Shown: one piece after another, positions 1 to 8,268 of the stretch
Layout: each line of letters begins with the position of its first letter
Numbering within the stretch: the stretch's first letter is position 1
Source of the DNA: Asanoa iriomotensis
GTDB taxonomy: Bacteria > Actinomycetota > Actinomycetes > Mycobacteriales > Micromonosporaceae
Direction of reading: 5' to 3'
NCBI RefSeq assembly: GCF_016862515.1
Contig: NZ_BONC01000017.1
Location: 62,001-126,000 of the forward strand
Length of the DNA: 64,000 nucleotides
Position numbers and translations under genes: made by a program
Notes under the pieces: model-generated
The model's input: only the letters and a program-made list of their open reading frames with translations
Told to the model about the DNA's origin: nothing
The model's database searches: none

Positions 1-1064
1 CGCACCCGCCCCCCGGCGCGAAGCAGGGCCGGACCGATCACCGGCCCGGCCGAGAGCAACAGCGCCCCGAAGTTGGCCCAGACCCAGTAGGCGTACGGCC
101 GCTCGCCACCCCAGCCCTGGTAGTAGCGCTCGACCACCAACCGGTAGCCCTCCCACCAGGCGAAACCGGCCGCGGTGAAGGTCGCGACCACGCCCGCGAC
201 GCCGACGATCCCCGCGCCCAGGGCGGCCGCCCGCCTGGTCGGGCGCAGCGCCACGACGGCCAGTGCCAGCAGCCCGACCAGCGTGAAACCGTAGGACAGG
301 TAGAGGGCGAAGCCCAAGAGCAGACCGCCGACCAGCGGCCACCACCTTCGGGCGGCGAGCAATGCGAGGCCCGCCGCGACCGTCCCGGCGAAGATGCCGT
401 CCGCTGACGTGCCGACCCAGACGGCTCCGGGAAAGACCGCCAGATAGGGGAGCACGGCGCGGGCGGCGGGCTCGGCGCCGAGGGACCTCAGCGCGCACGG
501 CACCGAGACGGCGACGCTGGCGCCGACCGCCACGCAGGCGAGCGCGGCCCAGGTCGGCCCGCCGAGGCCGACCCGGTCGAGCGCGACGAAGAGCAGCAGC
601 GCGCCCGGCGGGTGCCCGGCGGTGTGCGTCGACCAGGATCCGGGCTGGAAGTCGAGGATGCGGCCGGCGAACCCGGCAAGCATGGCGCGCACGTCGACGA
701 CGCCGGCGACCTCGTGCAGATACTCGGCTTGCGGCGTCAGCCGGTCACCCAACCCCGCGGGCCAGCCGTCGACCAGAGCGAGCGCGAGCGTCCACCCGAG
801 CGCGGTCGCGTAGCCGGCGACGAGCAGCCGACCCCAGGCGAGCCGGGCGGCCAGGGCCGGACCCCACGCCGCGGTGGCGACGGCGAGCAGCACCGCGGCC
901 GGCGTTCCCCAACCGACGTGCGGTTGCCAGGTCGCGTACACCGGTGCGGCGTCGGCGTAGAGGCCCGCGCCGCGCCCGTTGAGGATCCAGCCGGCGACGA
1001 CCGCCGCGGTCAGGACGAGCGTCTCGATGATGATCACGACAAGGTCGCTGAGGCGGATCCGCAC
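1..1064 (-). CDS. Polytopic membrane protein, glycosyltransferase-like, C-terminus cut by window edge
   Basis: The frame is open from a GTG at 1064 to the left edge, so about 354 codons are present and the C-terminus is missing. The translation begins VRIRLSDLVVIIIETLVL and has about eight or more hydrophobic segments separated by short loops. A loop with STHTAGHPPG, followed by a long row of membrane spans, resembles actinobacterial GT-C-fold mannosyl/arabinosyltransferase-like membrane proteins. That family assignment is inference: no catalytic aspartate motif was verified. The gene is divergent from the glycosyltransferase run starting at 1209, with three CGTAAG repeats in the gap, so co-regulation is plausible. 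Confidence 0.7.
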   Translation of the reverse strand, partial: MRIRLSDLVVIIIETLVLTAAVVAGWILNGRGAGLYADAAPVYATWQPHVGWGTPAAVLLAVATAAWGPALAARLAWGRLLVAGYATALGWTLALALVDGWPAGLGDRLTPQAEYLHEVAGVVDVRAMLAGFAGRILDFQPGSWSTHTAGHPPGALLLFVALDRVGLGGPTWAALACVAVGASVAVSVPCALRSLGAEPAARAVLPYLAVFPGAVWVGTSADGIFAGTVAAGLALLAARRWWPLVGGLLLGFALYLSYGFTLVGLLALAVVALRPTRRAAALGAGIVGVAGVVATFTAAGFAWWEGYRLVVERYYQGWGGERPYAYWVWANFGALLLSAGPVIGPALLRAGGRV

Positions 1065-1127
1065 GAGGCCCGACGGTACGGCCGGACCTGCCGGGCGGCA
1101 GAACGCGCGGCCACGACGTCACCGTCT

Positions 1128-1162
1128 CGTAAGAAACCGTTGCGGCGTAAGGCTTCCGTAAG
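1128..1162. promoter_or_regulatory. Three CGTAAG direct repeats in a divergent promoter region
   Basis: CGTAAG occurs at 1128-1133, 1146-1151 and 1157-1162. The last two are 11 bp apart, one helical turn, as is usual for tandem sites of OmpR-type response regulators. They sit in the 144-bp gap between divergent genes starting at 1064 (minus) and 1209 (plus). Function is inferred from layout only. Confidence 0.4.
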
Positions 1163-1208
1163 CGCGCCTAGCCGGCCGGACGCCGCCCGGATGGTTAACG
1201 TCCCCAGC

Positions 1209-1880
1209 ATGGATCCCACGATCGACGTCGTGCTGCCGTGCCTCGACGAGGCCGCGGCCCTGCCCGGCGTGCTCGCCGCGCTGCCACCGGGTTTCCGTCC
1301 ACTGGTCGTCGACAACGGGTCGGTGGACGGGTCCGCCGACGTCGCTCGCCGGCTCGGTGCCCGGGTCGCCGAGGAACCCCGGCGGGGCTACGGCGCGGCT
1401 GTGCACACCGGACTGTCGCTGTCGGACGCCGAGGTCGTCTGCCAGGTCGACGCCGACGGATCGTTCGACACCGCCGATCTGCCCAGGCTGGTGGCGCCGC
1501 TGCTGGACGGCCGGGCCGACCTGGTCGTCGGTCGCCGCTGCCCGACGACCGCCACCGCCTGGCCGTGGCACGCCCGCGCCGGCAACGCCGTCGTCGCCGC
1601 GCTGTTGCGGCGCCGTGGCGTGCCGGTGCGGGACGTCAGCCCGATCCGTGCCGCGCGGCGGGCCGCGTTGGTCGAGCTCGGCGTGGCGGACCGGGCCTTC
1701 GGCTACCCGCTGGAGCTGCTGCTGCGCGCCGCGGCCGCGGGCTGGCGGATCGTCGAACTGGACGTGGCGTACGCGCCGCGGGCCGCCGGCACGCGGTCGA
1801 AGGTCTCCGGCTCCGTGCGCGGAACCCTGCGCGCGACCCGGGACTTCGGCCGGCTCCTGCACGCGGGCGTGCCGCGATGA
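1209..1880 (+). CDS. Family 2 glycosyltransferase
   Basis: A 223-residue cytoplasmic GT-A enzyme. It opens with IDVVLPCLDEAAALPGVLAAL, then VVDNGSVDGSADVA (the nucleotide-binding N-x-S/D-G-S element) and VDADGSFD, the DxD-like metal/sugar-nucleotide site. There is no membrane anchor. The start is ATG 1209; an in-frame ATG at 1191 would add six residues and neither has a strong ribosome site. It overlaps the next gene by four bases (ATGA), the first of four such couplings. Fold and transfer of an activated sugar are well supported; donor and acceptor are unknown. Confidence 0.85.
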   Translation: MDPTIDVVLPCLDEAAALPGVLAALPPGFRPLVVDNGSVDGSADVARRLGARVAEEPRRGYGAAVHTGLSLSDAEVVCQVDADGSFDTADLPRLVAPLLDGRADLVVGRRCPTTATAWPWHARAGNAVVAALLRRRGVPVRDVSPIRAARRAALVELGVADRAFGYPLELLLRAAAAGWRIVELDVAYAPRAAGTRSKVSGSVRGTLRATRDFGRLLHAGVPR

Positions 1881-2530
1881 CCGCCGTGCTGGTGGTGGCC
1901 AAAGCACCGGTGCCGGGGCTGGCCAAGACCAGGTTGTGCCCGCCGGCCACGCCGCGCCAGGCCGCCGAGGTCGCCCACGCCGCGCTGGTGGGGACGGCGA
2001 ACACCGTCCGCGCGGTCGCGGCGACGCCCGTTCTGGCACACACCGGCCGCTTCGCGGACGCCGTCGGCGCCCGCGCCCTCCGGCGCGCCTTCACCGGCTG
2101 GCGCCGCCTGCCACAGCGCGGCGCGGGCCTGGCCGAGCGGCTCGCCAACGCGCACGCCGACCTCGCCGCGGCGCTGCCCGGCCACGCGGTCGTGCAGATC
2201 GGCATGGACACACCTCAGGTGACCGCCGCGCTGCTCGACGAGGCGCTGCGCCGGCTCGACGACGCCGACGCGGTGCTGGGACCGGCGGCGGACGGCGGAT
2301 GGTGGGCGATCGGCTTTCGCGACCCGCGCCACGCGGCGGCGTTGCGCGCCGTGCCGATGTCGACCGCCGCCACCGCCGACCACACCCGGGCCGCTCTCGT
2401 GTCGCGCGGCCTACGGATCGCGGAACTGCCGGTGCTGACGGACGTCGACGACTGGCCGGCCGCCCGCGCCGTCGCCGCGCTCATCCCGGCGAGCCGGTTC
2501 GCCCGCGTCGTCAACGAAGTCGCCGCATGA
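1877..2530 (+). CDS. DUF2064 / TIGR04282-type GT-A transferase
   Basis: A 217-residue protein opening VLVVAKAPVPGLAKTRL, the signature of the DUF2064 (TIGR04282) family of nucleotide-sugar-transferase-fold proteins, with VVQIGMDTPQ and LGPAADGGWWAIGF further on. These match the family's SDxP-like and GPxxDGGYxLIG blocks, with methionine where serine is usual. The family often sits beside a family 2 glycosyltransferase, as here; some members are linked to arsenosugar synthesis, but nothing here shows arsenic chemistry. It overlaps both neighbours by four bases and is presumably translated together with them. Confidence 0.85.
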   Translation: MTAVLVVAKAPVPGLAKTRLCPPATPRQAAEVAHAALVGTANTVRAVAATPVLAHTGRFADAVGARALRRAFTGWRRLPQRGAGLAERLANAHADLAAALPGHAVVQIGMDTPQVTAALLDEALRRLDDADAVLGPAADGGWWAIGFRDPRHAAALRAVPMSTAATADHTRAALVSRGLRIAELPVLTDVDDWPAARAVAALIPASRFARVVNEVAA

Positions 2531-3150
2531 CAGCGGTGGCGTTCGAGCCGGCACTGCGCCGCCGCACCGGCCATTGGCTGGTGCATGGCGACGGCCGGCG
2601 TCGCCGCCTGCCCGTCGGCCGCTGGCACGGCGACCTGGAACCCGCACTCGTCCCGGTGTTGGCCCGGTGCGCCGGCCCGACGATCGACCTGGGCTGCGGC
2701 CCGGGCCGGGTGGCGGCGGCCCTCGCCCGCCGCGGCGTGGCCACGCTCGGCGTCGACATCTCCGCGCACGCCGTCCGCCTGACTCGGTCTCGCGGAGTGG
2801 CGGCGGTGCGGGGCGACGTCCTCGACCCGCTGCCCGGTGAAGGAAACTGGGCGCACGCACTGCTGCTCGACGGCAACGTCGGCATCGGCGGCGACCCGGC
2901 AGCATTGCTGCGCCGCTGTGGCCGGCTCGTCCGCGGCGGCGGAACCGTCATCGTCGAGTGCGAGCCGCCGGGCGCCGGCGTCTGGCGCGGCGAGGCACGA
3001 CTGCTGCGCGGGAAGCGGTCCGGCCCGGCATTCCGCTGGGCGCGGGTCGGCGTCGATGCCACGGCCGCGCTCGCCGCGGACGCCGGCCTGCACACCGGGC
3101 GGCCCTTGGCGGCAGGACGGCGCTGGTTCGTCGAAATGCGGCGGCCATGA
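2527..3150 (+). CDS. Class I SAM-dependent methyltransferase
   Basis: A 207-residue soluble protein. Motif I is IDLGCGPGRVAAAL near residues 53-66, followed by LGVDIS (motif II acidic residue) and a central LLLDGNVGIGGDP loop. The order fits the Rossmann-like methyltransferase fold. It lies between a sugar transferase and a molybdopterin enzyme with ATGA overlaps on both sides, so it probably modifies the same unknown product. Substrate unknown. Confidence 0.8.
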   Translation: MTAVAFEPALRRRTGHWLVHGDGRRRRLPVGRWHGDLEPALVPVLARCAGPTIDLGCGPGRVAAALARRGVATLGVDISAHAVRLTRSRGVAAVRGDVLDPLPGEGNWAHALLLDGNVGIGGDPAALLRRCGRLVRGGGTVIVECEPPGAGVWRGEARLLRGKRSGPAFRWARVGVDATAALAADAGLHTGRPLAAGRRWFVEMRRP

Positions 3151-4208
3151 GAGCGCCGGCACCGCATGCCGCGAGCCGCCTCGGACTCTGGCTGGCGGTG
3201 GCGTTCGGCGTCTGTTTCGTCACCGGCCTGCTCAGCCACGCGATCCAGCATCCGCCGGCGTGGTTCTGGTGGCCGAGCCGACCGGTCCAGCTCTATCGCG
3301 TCAACCAGGGCCTGCACGTGCTGTCCGGTGTGGCCGCCGTTCCCCTGCTGCTGGCCAAGCTGTGGACCGTCTACCCGCGACTGTTCCTCCGCCCGCCGCG
3401 CGCGTTCGGCCCGCTCGTCCGCCACGCCGCCGAGCGGGTCGCCACGCTGGTCCTCGTCTGCTCCGCGTTCTTCGAGCTGGTCACCGGGCTCTTCAACGTG
3501 GCGCAGTCGTACCCCTGGCGGTTCTTCTTCCCGGCCGCGCACTACGCCGTGGCCTGGCTGGCGGTCGGCGCCATCGGCGTTCATGTCGCCATCAAGCTTC
3601 CGGTCGCCCGGTCGGCACGCCCGGATCCGGAGCGCCGCGCGTTCCTGCGCTCGGCCGGCGTGACGGCCGCGGCGGCGCTGGTCGCCACCGCCGGTGTCAC
3701 CGTGCCGTGGCTGCGGTCGGTCTCACCGCTGGCCTGGCGCGCCGGCCCCGGCCCGCAGGGCGTGCCGGTCAACCGCACGGCCGCCGCCGCGCACATCACC
3801 GTCCCCGACGACTGGCACCTCGACGTCCGCTGGGCGGGCGGCAGCGCCACGATGTCGCTGGCGACACTGCACGCGCTCCGCCAACGGACGGCCCGGTTGC
3901 CGATCGCCTGCGTCGAGGGGTGGAGCGCCGACGCCGACTGGACCGGCGTACCCCTGCGCGACCTGTTGGGCGCGGTCGGCGCGCCCACCGACCGGCCCGT
4001 CCGGGTCTCCTCTTTGGAGAAGGCCGGCCTGTACGCGAGCAGCGTCCTGCCCCGCCCGCACGCCCGTGACCCGCTCACGCTGCTCGCGCTGCGGCTCAAC
4101 GGCGAGACCCTCAGCCCCGACCACGGCTTTCCCTGCCGGATCATCGCGCCGAACCGGCCCGGGGTCCTCCAGACGAAATGGGTCACGCTCATCGAGGTGC
4201 TGCCGTGA
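3147..4208 (+). CDS. Membrane-anchored molybdopterin-dependent oxidoreductase (sulfite oxidase fold)
   Basis: A 353-residue protein in two parts. Residues about 10-155 carry four to five hydrophobic helices with several histidines (LLSHAIQHPP, NQGLHVLSG, AAHYAVAW, GVHVAIK), suggesting a haem-b or quinone-facing anchor. A short linker with RRAFLRSAGVTAAAAL follows, then a C-terminal domain of the oxidoreductase molybdopterin-binding type. IACVEGWSADADWTGVPL contains Cys255, the probable molybdenum ligand. SPDHGFPCRIIAPNRPG and KWVTLIEVLP are typical of the fold. Similar fused proteins recur in actinomycete glycosyltransferase/methyltransferase clusters; substrate unknown. Confidence 0.82.
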   Translation: MRAPAPHAASRLGLWLAVAFGVCFVTGLLSHAIQHPPAWFWWPSRPVQLYRVNQGLHVLSGVAAVPLLLAKLWTVYPRLFLRPPRAFGPLVRHAAERVATLVLVCSAFFELVTGLFNVAQSYPWRFFFPAAHYAVAWLAVGAIGVHVAIKLPVARSARPDPERRAFLRSAGVTAAAALVATAGVTVPWLRSVSPLAWRAGPGPQGVPVNRTAAAAHITVPDDWHLDVRWAGGSATMSLATLHALRQRTARLPIACVEGWSADADWTGVPLRDLLGAVGAPTDRPVRVSSLEKAGLYASSVLPRPHARDPLTLLALRLNGETLSPDHGFPCRIIAPNRPGVLQTKWVTLIEVLP

Positions 4209-4612
4209 TCCGGCTTGCGTTCCTGGTGGCCGGCGTCGGCGCGCTGGGCTACGGCTGCTGGCTGCTCGTGCCCCAGCTCACGACCACGGTGCCGTGGCTG
4301 ATCGCCGGGCCAATCGTCCACGACCTCGTGGTGGCGCCGCTCCTCGCCGGCGTCGGACTGATCCTCACCCGCGCGCGGGTCGGCGCGGCCGTCCGGACGG
4401 CGCTCATGGTCACCGCGACCCTCGCGCTGATCGCCGTGCCGCTGGTGTGGCGCCCGTCAGCGGCGCCGGACAACCCCGGCCTGCAGAACCGCGACTACCC
4501 GCGCGACCTCGCGCTCTGGCTCACCGCTCTCTGGGCCGCGCTCGCCGTGTCCTGGCTGCTGCGACGGAGACGCCGTGTGGGACCTCCGACGGCGGGTACG
4601 CGCAACGAGTAG
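4205..4612 (+). CDS. Small hypothetical membrane protein
   Basis: GTG 4205 overlaps the previous stop by four bases (GTGA), giving 135 residues: VIRLAFLVAGVGALGYGCW, then three more hydrophobic segments and a basic tail (LLRRRRRVGPP). Four membrane spans are predicted, with the N-terminus probably inside. No family is recognised. Coupling to the molybdopterin enzyme suggests a membrane partner or assembly role; this is inference. Confidence 0.7.
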   Translation: MIRLAFLVAGVGALGYGCWLLVPQLTTTVPWLIAGPIVHDLVVAPLLAGVGLILTRARVGAAVRTALMVTATLALIAVPLVWRPSAAPDNPGLQNRDYPRDLALWLTALWAALAVSWLLRRRRRVGPPTAGTRNE

Positions 4613-4635
4613 CCGTCATTCAGGGGAGATCGGAC

Positions 4636-5655
4636 ATGCGTAGCGATTCAGCACCAAAGGCCGTGTACGTCCAGAGCAACGAGCAGGCAGGCAACCAACT
4701 CCTGGCGTTCCGATGCGGGCCCGACGGTGCGCTGTCGAGCACCGACTCCGTGCCCACGGGTGGGTCGGGTGACGGCACCGCCCATCTCCCGTCACAAGGC
4801 TCCTTGACGGTGACCGGTGACGGGCGCGCCGTGTTGGTCACCAACGCCGGCAGCGGAGACGTGTCTGCTTTCGCCGTCGACGGCCACCGGCTGGGAACGA
4901 CGGCGAGCGGGTCGATTCCCAGGAGTGTCACCGAGCACGACGGCCTCGTGTACGTGCTCAACACCGGTGACCCGTCGGTCTGCGGTTTCCGGCTGGGTGC
5001 CGGCGGCCTGGAGCCGATCGCGGGGTCGACCCGGGCGCTGGACGAGGGATCCGATCCGGCGCAGGTCGGCTTCAGCCCGGACGGGTCGGCGCTGGTCGTC
5101 ACCGAGCGGATGGCGAACGCGATCGTCAGCTACCCGGTGGGCGCCGACGGGCAGCTTGGCGAGCCGCACAGCCGGTCGTCGTCCGGGCAGACGCCGTACG
5201 GGTTCGCGTTCACCGACGACGGCACGCTGATGGTCGTCGAGGCGTTCGGTGCCGCGAAGGGCAAGGCCGCCACCTCGTCGTACGCCACCGCCGGTAGCGA
5301 CGTCACCCCCGTCTCGGCGTCGGTGCCGAACGGTCGCAGCGAGATCTGCTGGGCGGTCGTGTCCGCCGACAACCGGTTCCTCTACACCACGAACTTCGCC
5401 GACAGCGGCGTTTCGCGGTACGCGATCGGCGACGACGGCAGCCTGACGCTCGACGACGCCGCGGCCGGGGTCGGCATCGACGGCCACACCGGCCTGCGGG
5501 ACGAGGACCTGACCGCCGACGGCCATTTCCTGTACGCGTTGGACGCGGACTCCCACCAGGTCTTCGGCTGGTCGGTGGCCGACAACGGGTCGTTGTCGGC
5601 GATCGGATCGTGGGGCCGGCTGCCCGACACCGCGGCCGGACTCGCCGCGACCTGA
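4636..5655 (+). CDS. Lactonase-family seven-bladed beta-propeller protein
   Basis: A 339-residue protein with repeated blades of the form GDGRAVLVTNAGSGDVSAF, PDGSALVVTERMANAIVSY and ADNRFLYTTNFADSGVSRY, the pattern of the lactonase/3-carboxymuconate-cyclase-like family. No signal peptide is visible, so it is probably cytoplasmic. ATG 4636 is preceded by AGGGGAGA at 4622-4629. It begins 23 bases after the small membrane protein and may be the last gene of the run. The family includes 6-phosphogluconolactonase, but many members have no known activity, so none is assigned. Confidence 0.8.
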   Translation: MRSDSAPKAVYVQSNEQAGNQLLAFRCGPDGALSSTDSVPTGGSGDGTAHLPSQGSLTVTGDGRAVLVTNAGSGDVSAFAVDGHRLGTTASGSIPRSVTEHDGLVYVLNTGDPSVCGFRLGAGGLEPIAGSTRALDEGSDPAQVGFSPDGSALVVTERMANAIVSYPVGADGQLGEPHSRSSSGQTPYGFAFTDDGTLMVVEAFGAAKGKAATSSYATAGSDVTPVSASVPNGRSEICWAVVSADNRFLYTTNFADSGVSRYAIGDDGSLTLDDAAAGVGIDGHTGLRDEDLTADGHFLYALDADSHQVFGWSVADNGSLSAIGSWGRLPDTAAGLAAT

Positions 5656-5659
5656 TCGC

Positions 5660-5680
5660 CGGCCGGCCGCACACCGGCCG
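5660..5680. terminator. Hairpin between convergent genes
   Basis: CGGCCGG (5660-5666) and CCGGCCG (5674-5680) are perfect complements around a 7-base loop, just after the stop at 5655 and before the opposing stop at 5683. There is no T-tract, which is usual in high-GC actinomycetes. Probably a two-way terminator. Confidence 0.5.
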
Positions 5681-5682
5681 CG

Positions 5683-6817
5683 TCAGCCCTGCCTGGCGCC
5701 GGCCACGACGATCGCGGGATAGCGGAGGTTGTACCAGCCGGCGGCGCGGAGCACGGCGTTCTTGAGCAGCGCCACCGGGCGGCCGGTGCGGACGGTCCCG
5801 CGCGGCCTGCCGTCGAGGTCGGTGGGTTGCAGGATGCCGTCGTGCCGGCCGAGACTGATGCACAGGGCATCGCCCTTGACCCGCAACGGTTTGGGGGTGC
5901 GGCCGGAAAGCCGCGCGGTGATCGCATGGAACGCGCACGCGGCGGCGAGGCCCCCAGGCCCGCAGCCCATCCGCAGCACCTGCCCGTCCTGGGTGTGCGC
6001 GGCCGCCGCGTCGCCGATGCCGTAGACGTCCGGGTGCGACTGCGAGCGCAGGGTTCCGTCGACCAGCATGCGCCCTCGCTGGTCCACCGCGAGCCCGGCC
6101 TCGCGCGCCAGGTCCGGGACGGTGAAGCCGGCGGTCCACGCGACCGCGTCAGCGGCGATCCGGTCGCCGCCGTCGAGGAGCAGGCCGTCGGCGTCGACCT
6201 TGGCGACCTTGGCGTGCTCCCGCACCTGGATGCCCAGGCGGTCCAGGGGCGCGGTGCAGGTGGTCCCGGCCGCGGTCGGACAGCGTTTCGCCGAGGGCTC
6301 CGCCGGTGACCAGCCGGACGGTCCGGTCGGGGTAGGTCTCGGCCAGCGCGGTGGCCGTCTCCAGGCCGGTGGGTCCGGCTCCGACGACGGCGACCGCGCC
6401 GGCGGTGCGCATCTTGTCGCGGAGCCGCGCCGCCTCCTCGGCCACGGCGACGGCGTACGCGTGCGCGGTCGCCCCGGGCACCCCACCGAGGTCGGCGTGG
6501 CTGCCCAGGGCGTACACCAGGAGGTCGTATCCGATCGGTTCGGCGTCCCGGGCGAGATCCACCTGCCGTTGCCAGGGGTCGACGCGGGTGACCTGGTCGA
6601 CGACCAGCCGCACGCCGGTGCGGGCGAACAGTTCGCGCAGCGTCGTGTGGCGCGGCTCGTGCCCGGTGGCCACCTGGTGGTTGCGCATCCGTTCGACGAA
6701 CCGGTCACGGTTGTTGACCACCGTCACGCTGGCGTCGGTGCGTTTGGCGAGCAGTTTGGCCGCCGCGACGCCGGTGTAGCCGGCGCCGAGGACCACGATG
6801 CGTGGTGTCGCTGTCAT
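5683..6817 (-). pseudogene. NDH-2-like FAD-dependent NAD(P)H oxidoreductase, apparent frameshift
   Basis: The N-terminal half, from ATG 6817, reads PRIVVLGAGYTGVAAAKLLAKR (FAD-binding GxGxxG) and continues to AVAVVGAGPTGLETATAL (NAD-binding site) and GETLSDRGRDHLHRA. It then runs into nonsense. The homologous continuation, LDRLGIQVREHAKVAKVDADG through HPDVYGIGDAAA to the stop at 5683, is in another frame. The switch falls at a run of four G (plus strand 6246-6249), where one base fewer would restore HLHRA-LDRLG. The whole would be a normal-length (about 378 residue) type II NADH-dehydrogenase-like or disulfide-reductase-like enzyme. It is either a true pseudogene or a homopolymer sequencing error; codon use past the junction stays normal. 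GAGGGAG precedes ATG 6817. The ECF41-like promoter upstream suggests SigJ control. Confidence 0.75.
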
Positions 6818-6850
6818 GATCACTCTCCCTCGGTCGTTCGTCGTCGATTG

Positions 6851-6877
6851 AACGGCGGAGGGACGCGATTCGTGACA
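6851..6877 (-). promoter_or_regulatory. ECF41-type (SigJ) promoter upstream of the oxidoreductase
   Basis: On the minus strand TGTCACG (6877-6871) and CGTT (6854-6851) are separated by exactly 16 bases. The described ECF41 promoter is TGTCACA-N16-CGTC, so spacing is exact and each box differs by one base. It lies between sigJ and the oxidoreductase and points at the latter. Confidence 0.7.
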
Positions 6878-6886
6878 GCGCGGGGA

Positions 6887-7759
6887 TCACATCCTCTGCT
6901 TGGCGAGGAAGGCGAGCTTGTCCGGGTTGGCGATGGTGTGGATGGTGCTGATGCGGTCGCCGTCGAACTCGACGACGGTGACCCCTGACAGCGCGCCGTC
7001 GAGGTGCACCAGCAGTGCGGATGCGCCGTTGACCACGTCCGGCGTCATCCGGATCCGCGGCGCGTACCTGGTGAACGCGAGCAGGTGACGCAGGACGGCC
7101 GTGCGCCCGGCCACCGGGTGCCGGACCGCGGGCGCCTTGCCGCCACCGTCGGCCCAGGCGACCACGTCGTCGGCCAGCAGCCGCTCGAGCGCCGGCACGT
7201 CGCCGGTCAGCGTGGCGTCGAGAAATCGCTCGAGGAGCTGACGGTGCTGCTCGGGCGGCGCCGTGAAACGCTTGTGTGCCGCGGCGACATGCTGCCGCGA
7301 CCGGCGGTACAGCTGCCGGACGTGTGGCTCGGTCACGTCCAGGATGTCCGCGATCTCGCGGTGGCTGTGTCCGAAGGCCTCCCGGAGCACGAACACCGCG
7401 CGTTCCGGTGGCGTGAGCCGCTCGAGCAGCACGAGCATGCCCAGGGACACCGACTCGCGCTGCTGCACGGTCTCCAGCGGGTCGAGCGCGCCGGCACCGG
7501 TCGCGACGGGCTCGGGCAGCCACGGCCCGACGTAGGCCTCCCGCCGCGCGCGGGCGGAGGTGAGCCGGTCCAGGCACAGGTTGGTGACCACTTTGGTCAG
7601 CCAGGCCTCCGGCGAGACCGCCCATTCGGCGCGTTCCCAGCGCAGGTAGGCGTCCTGGACGACGTCCTCGGCCTCGGACGCCTCGCCGAGCAACCGGTAG
7701 GCCACCGAGAACAGGCGCCGACGGTTGGCTTCGAACCGCTCCAGCCGTTCATCGGTCAT
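6887..7759 (-). CDS. sigJ: ECF41-family RNA polymerase sigma factor SigJ
   Basis: A 290-residue protein. Region 2 is RLFSVAYRLLGEASEAEDVVQD, region 4 is LTPPERAVFVLREAFGHSHREIADIL with helix-turn-helix residues up to VRQLYRRSRQ. A C-terminal SnoaL-like domain of about 110 residues follows (LLERFLDATLTGDVPALERLLADDV). This fused tail is the hallmark of ECF41/SigJ, where it modulates activity in place of an anti-sigma factor. ECF41 genes are usually next to a carboxymuconolactone decarboxylase, oxidoreductase or epimerase; here the flavoprotein downstream fills that place. ATG 7759 is chosen; GTG 7765 is an alternative with a G-rich stretch better spaced. Confidence 0.9.
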   Translation of the reverse strand: MTDERLERFEANRRRLFSVAYRLLGEASEAEDVVQDAYLRWERAEWAVSPEAWLTKVVTNLCLDRLTSARARREAYVGPWLPEPVATGAGALDPLETVQQRESVSLGMLVLLERLTPPERAVFVLREAFGHSHREIADILDVTEPHVRQLYRRSRQHVAAAHKRFTAPPEQHRQLLERFLDATLTGDVPALERLLADDVVAWADGGGKAPAVRHPVAGRTAVLRHLLAFTRYAPRIRMTPDVVNGASALLVHLDGALSGVTVVEFDGDRISTIHTIANPDKLAFLAKQRM

Positions 7760-7808
7760 TCCCACGACCAGCCCCCCGGGACTCGGATCGCCGACCAGCC
7801 TACGTGCC

Positions 7809-8183
7809 TCAGCCCGGACGGCACGCCCCGCAGAGCATGGCGACGATCGTCGTCGGCGTGCGGACGTCGGCGGCGAGTGCGCGGGTGACGTCGAGCCAGA
7901 ACGGGTTGGCCGGTGGGCGGCCGCACAGGTCGCAGCTCATCCTGGTGACCGGGGCGAGTTGGCGTGCACAGGACCCGCAGTACAAGCCGCCCGGCAGCCA
8001 GGTCAGCCAGTAGCGGGCCGGCGGCGCCGGGTTGCCGAGGTGGATGCAGCGGGCGACCCGGCCGGTGGTGCTCCGCTCACGCCAGGCGTGCAGCAGCGCC
8101 GTGCGGGCATCGGCCGATGCCGGCGCGGGCGGTCGCCGCTCCGGTGGGCCGGCAGGCAGGCGTTCTGGCAGGTCACGGGTCAT
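7809..8183 (-). CDS. Small cysteine-rich (zinc-ribbon-like) hypothetical protein
   Basis: A 124-residue soluble protein. Its C-terminal two thirds hold paired cysteines: CIHLG, YCGSC, SCDLCGRP and LCGAC, a spacing that suggests one or two structural zinc sites. The first 45 residues are proline/arginine-rich and probably disordered. No known family is recognised. It follows the isomerase-like gene by 85 bases on the same strand; that gap holds an imperfect dyad (ACTA-N7-TAGT near 8227-8241) and a short A/T run. It could be a nucleic-acid or protein-binding adaptor; function unknown. Confidence 0.6.
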   Translation of the reverse strand: MTRDLPERLPAGPPERRPPAPASADARTALLHAWRERSTTGRVARCIHLGNPAPPARYWLTWLPGGLYCGSCARQLAPVTRMSCDLCGRPPANPFWLDVTRALAADVRTPTTIVAMLCGACRPG

Positions 8184-8268
8184 TGCGTCCTCACGCGACC
8201 GGCGAGTGCGGTCTCGTGAGAAAAACTACCGCTGTTAGTCGGTCCGCCGGCATCGGCCACCCGGCTTT

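Noticed and set aside
8227-8241. ACTA-N7-TAGT dyad upstream of the cysteine-rich gene as an operator or terminator
   Set aside because: Only four-base arms; likely chance, so mentioned only under the gene.
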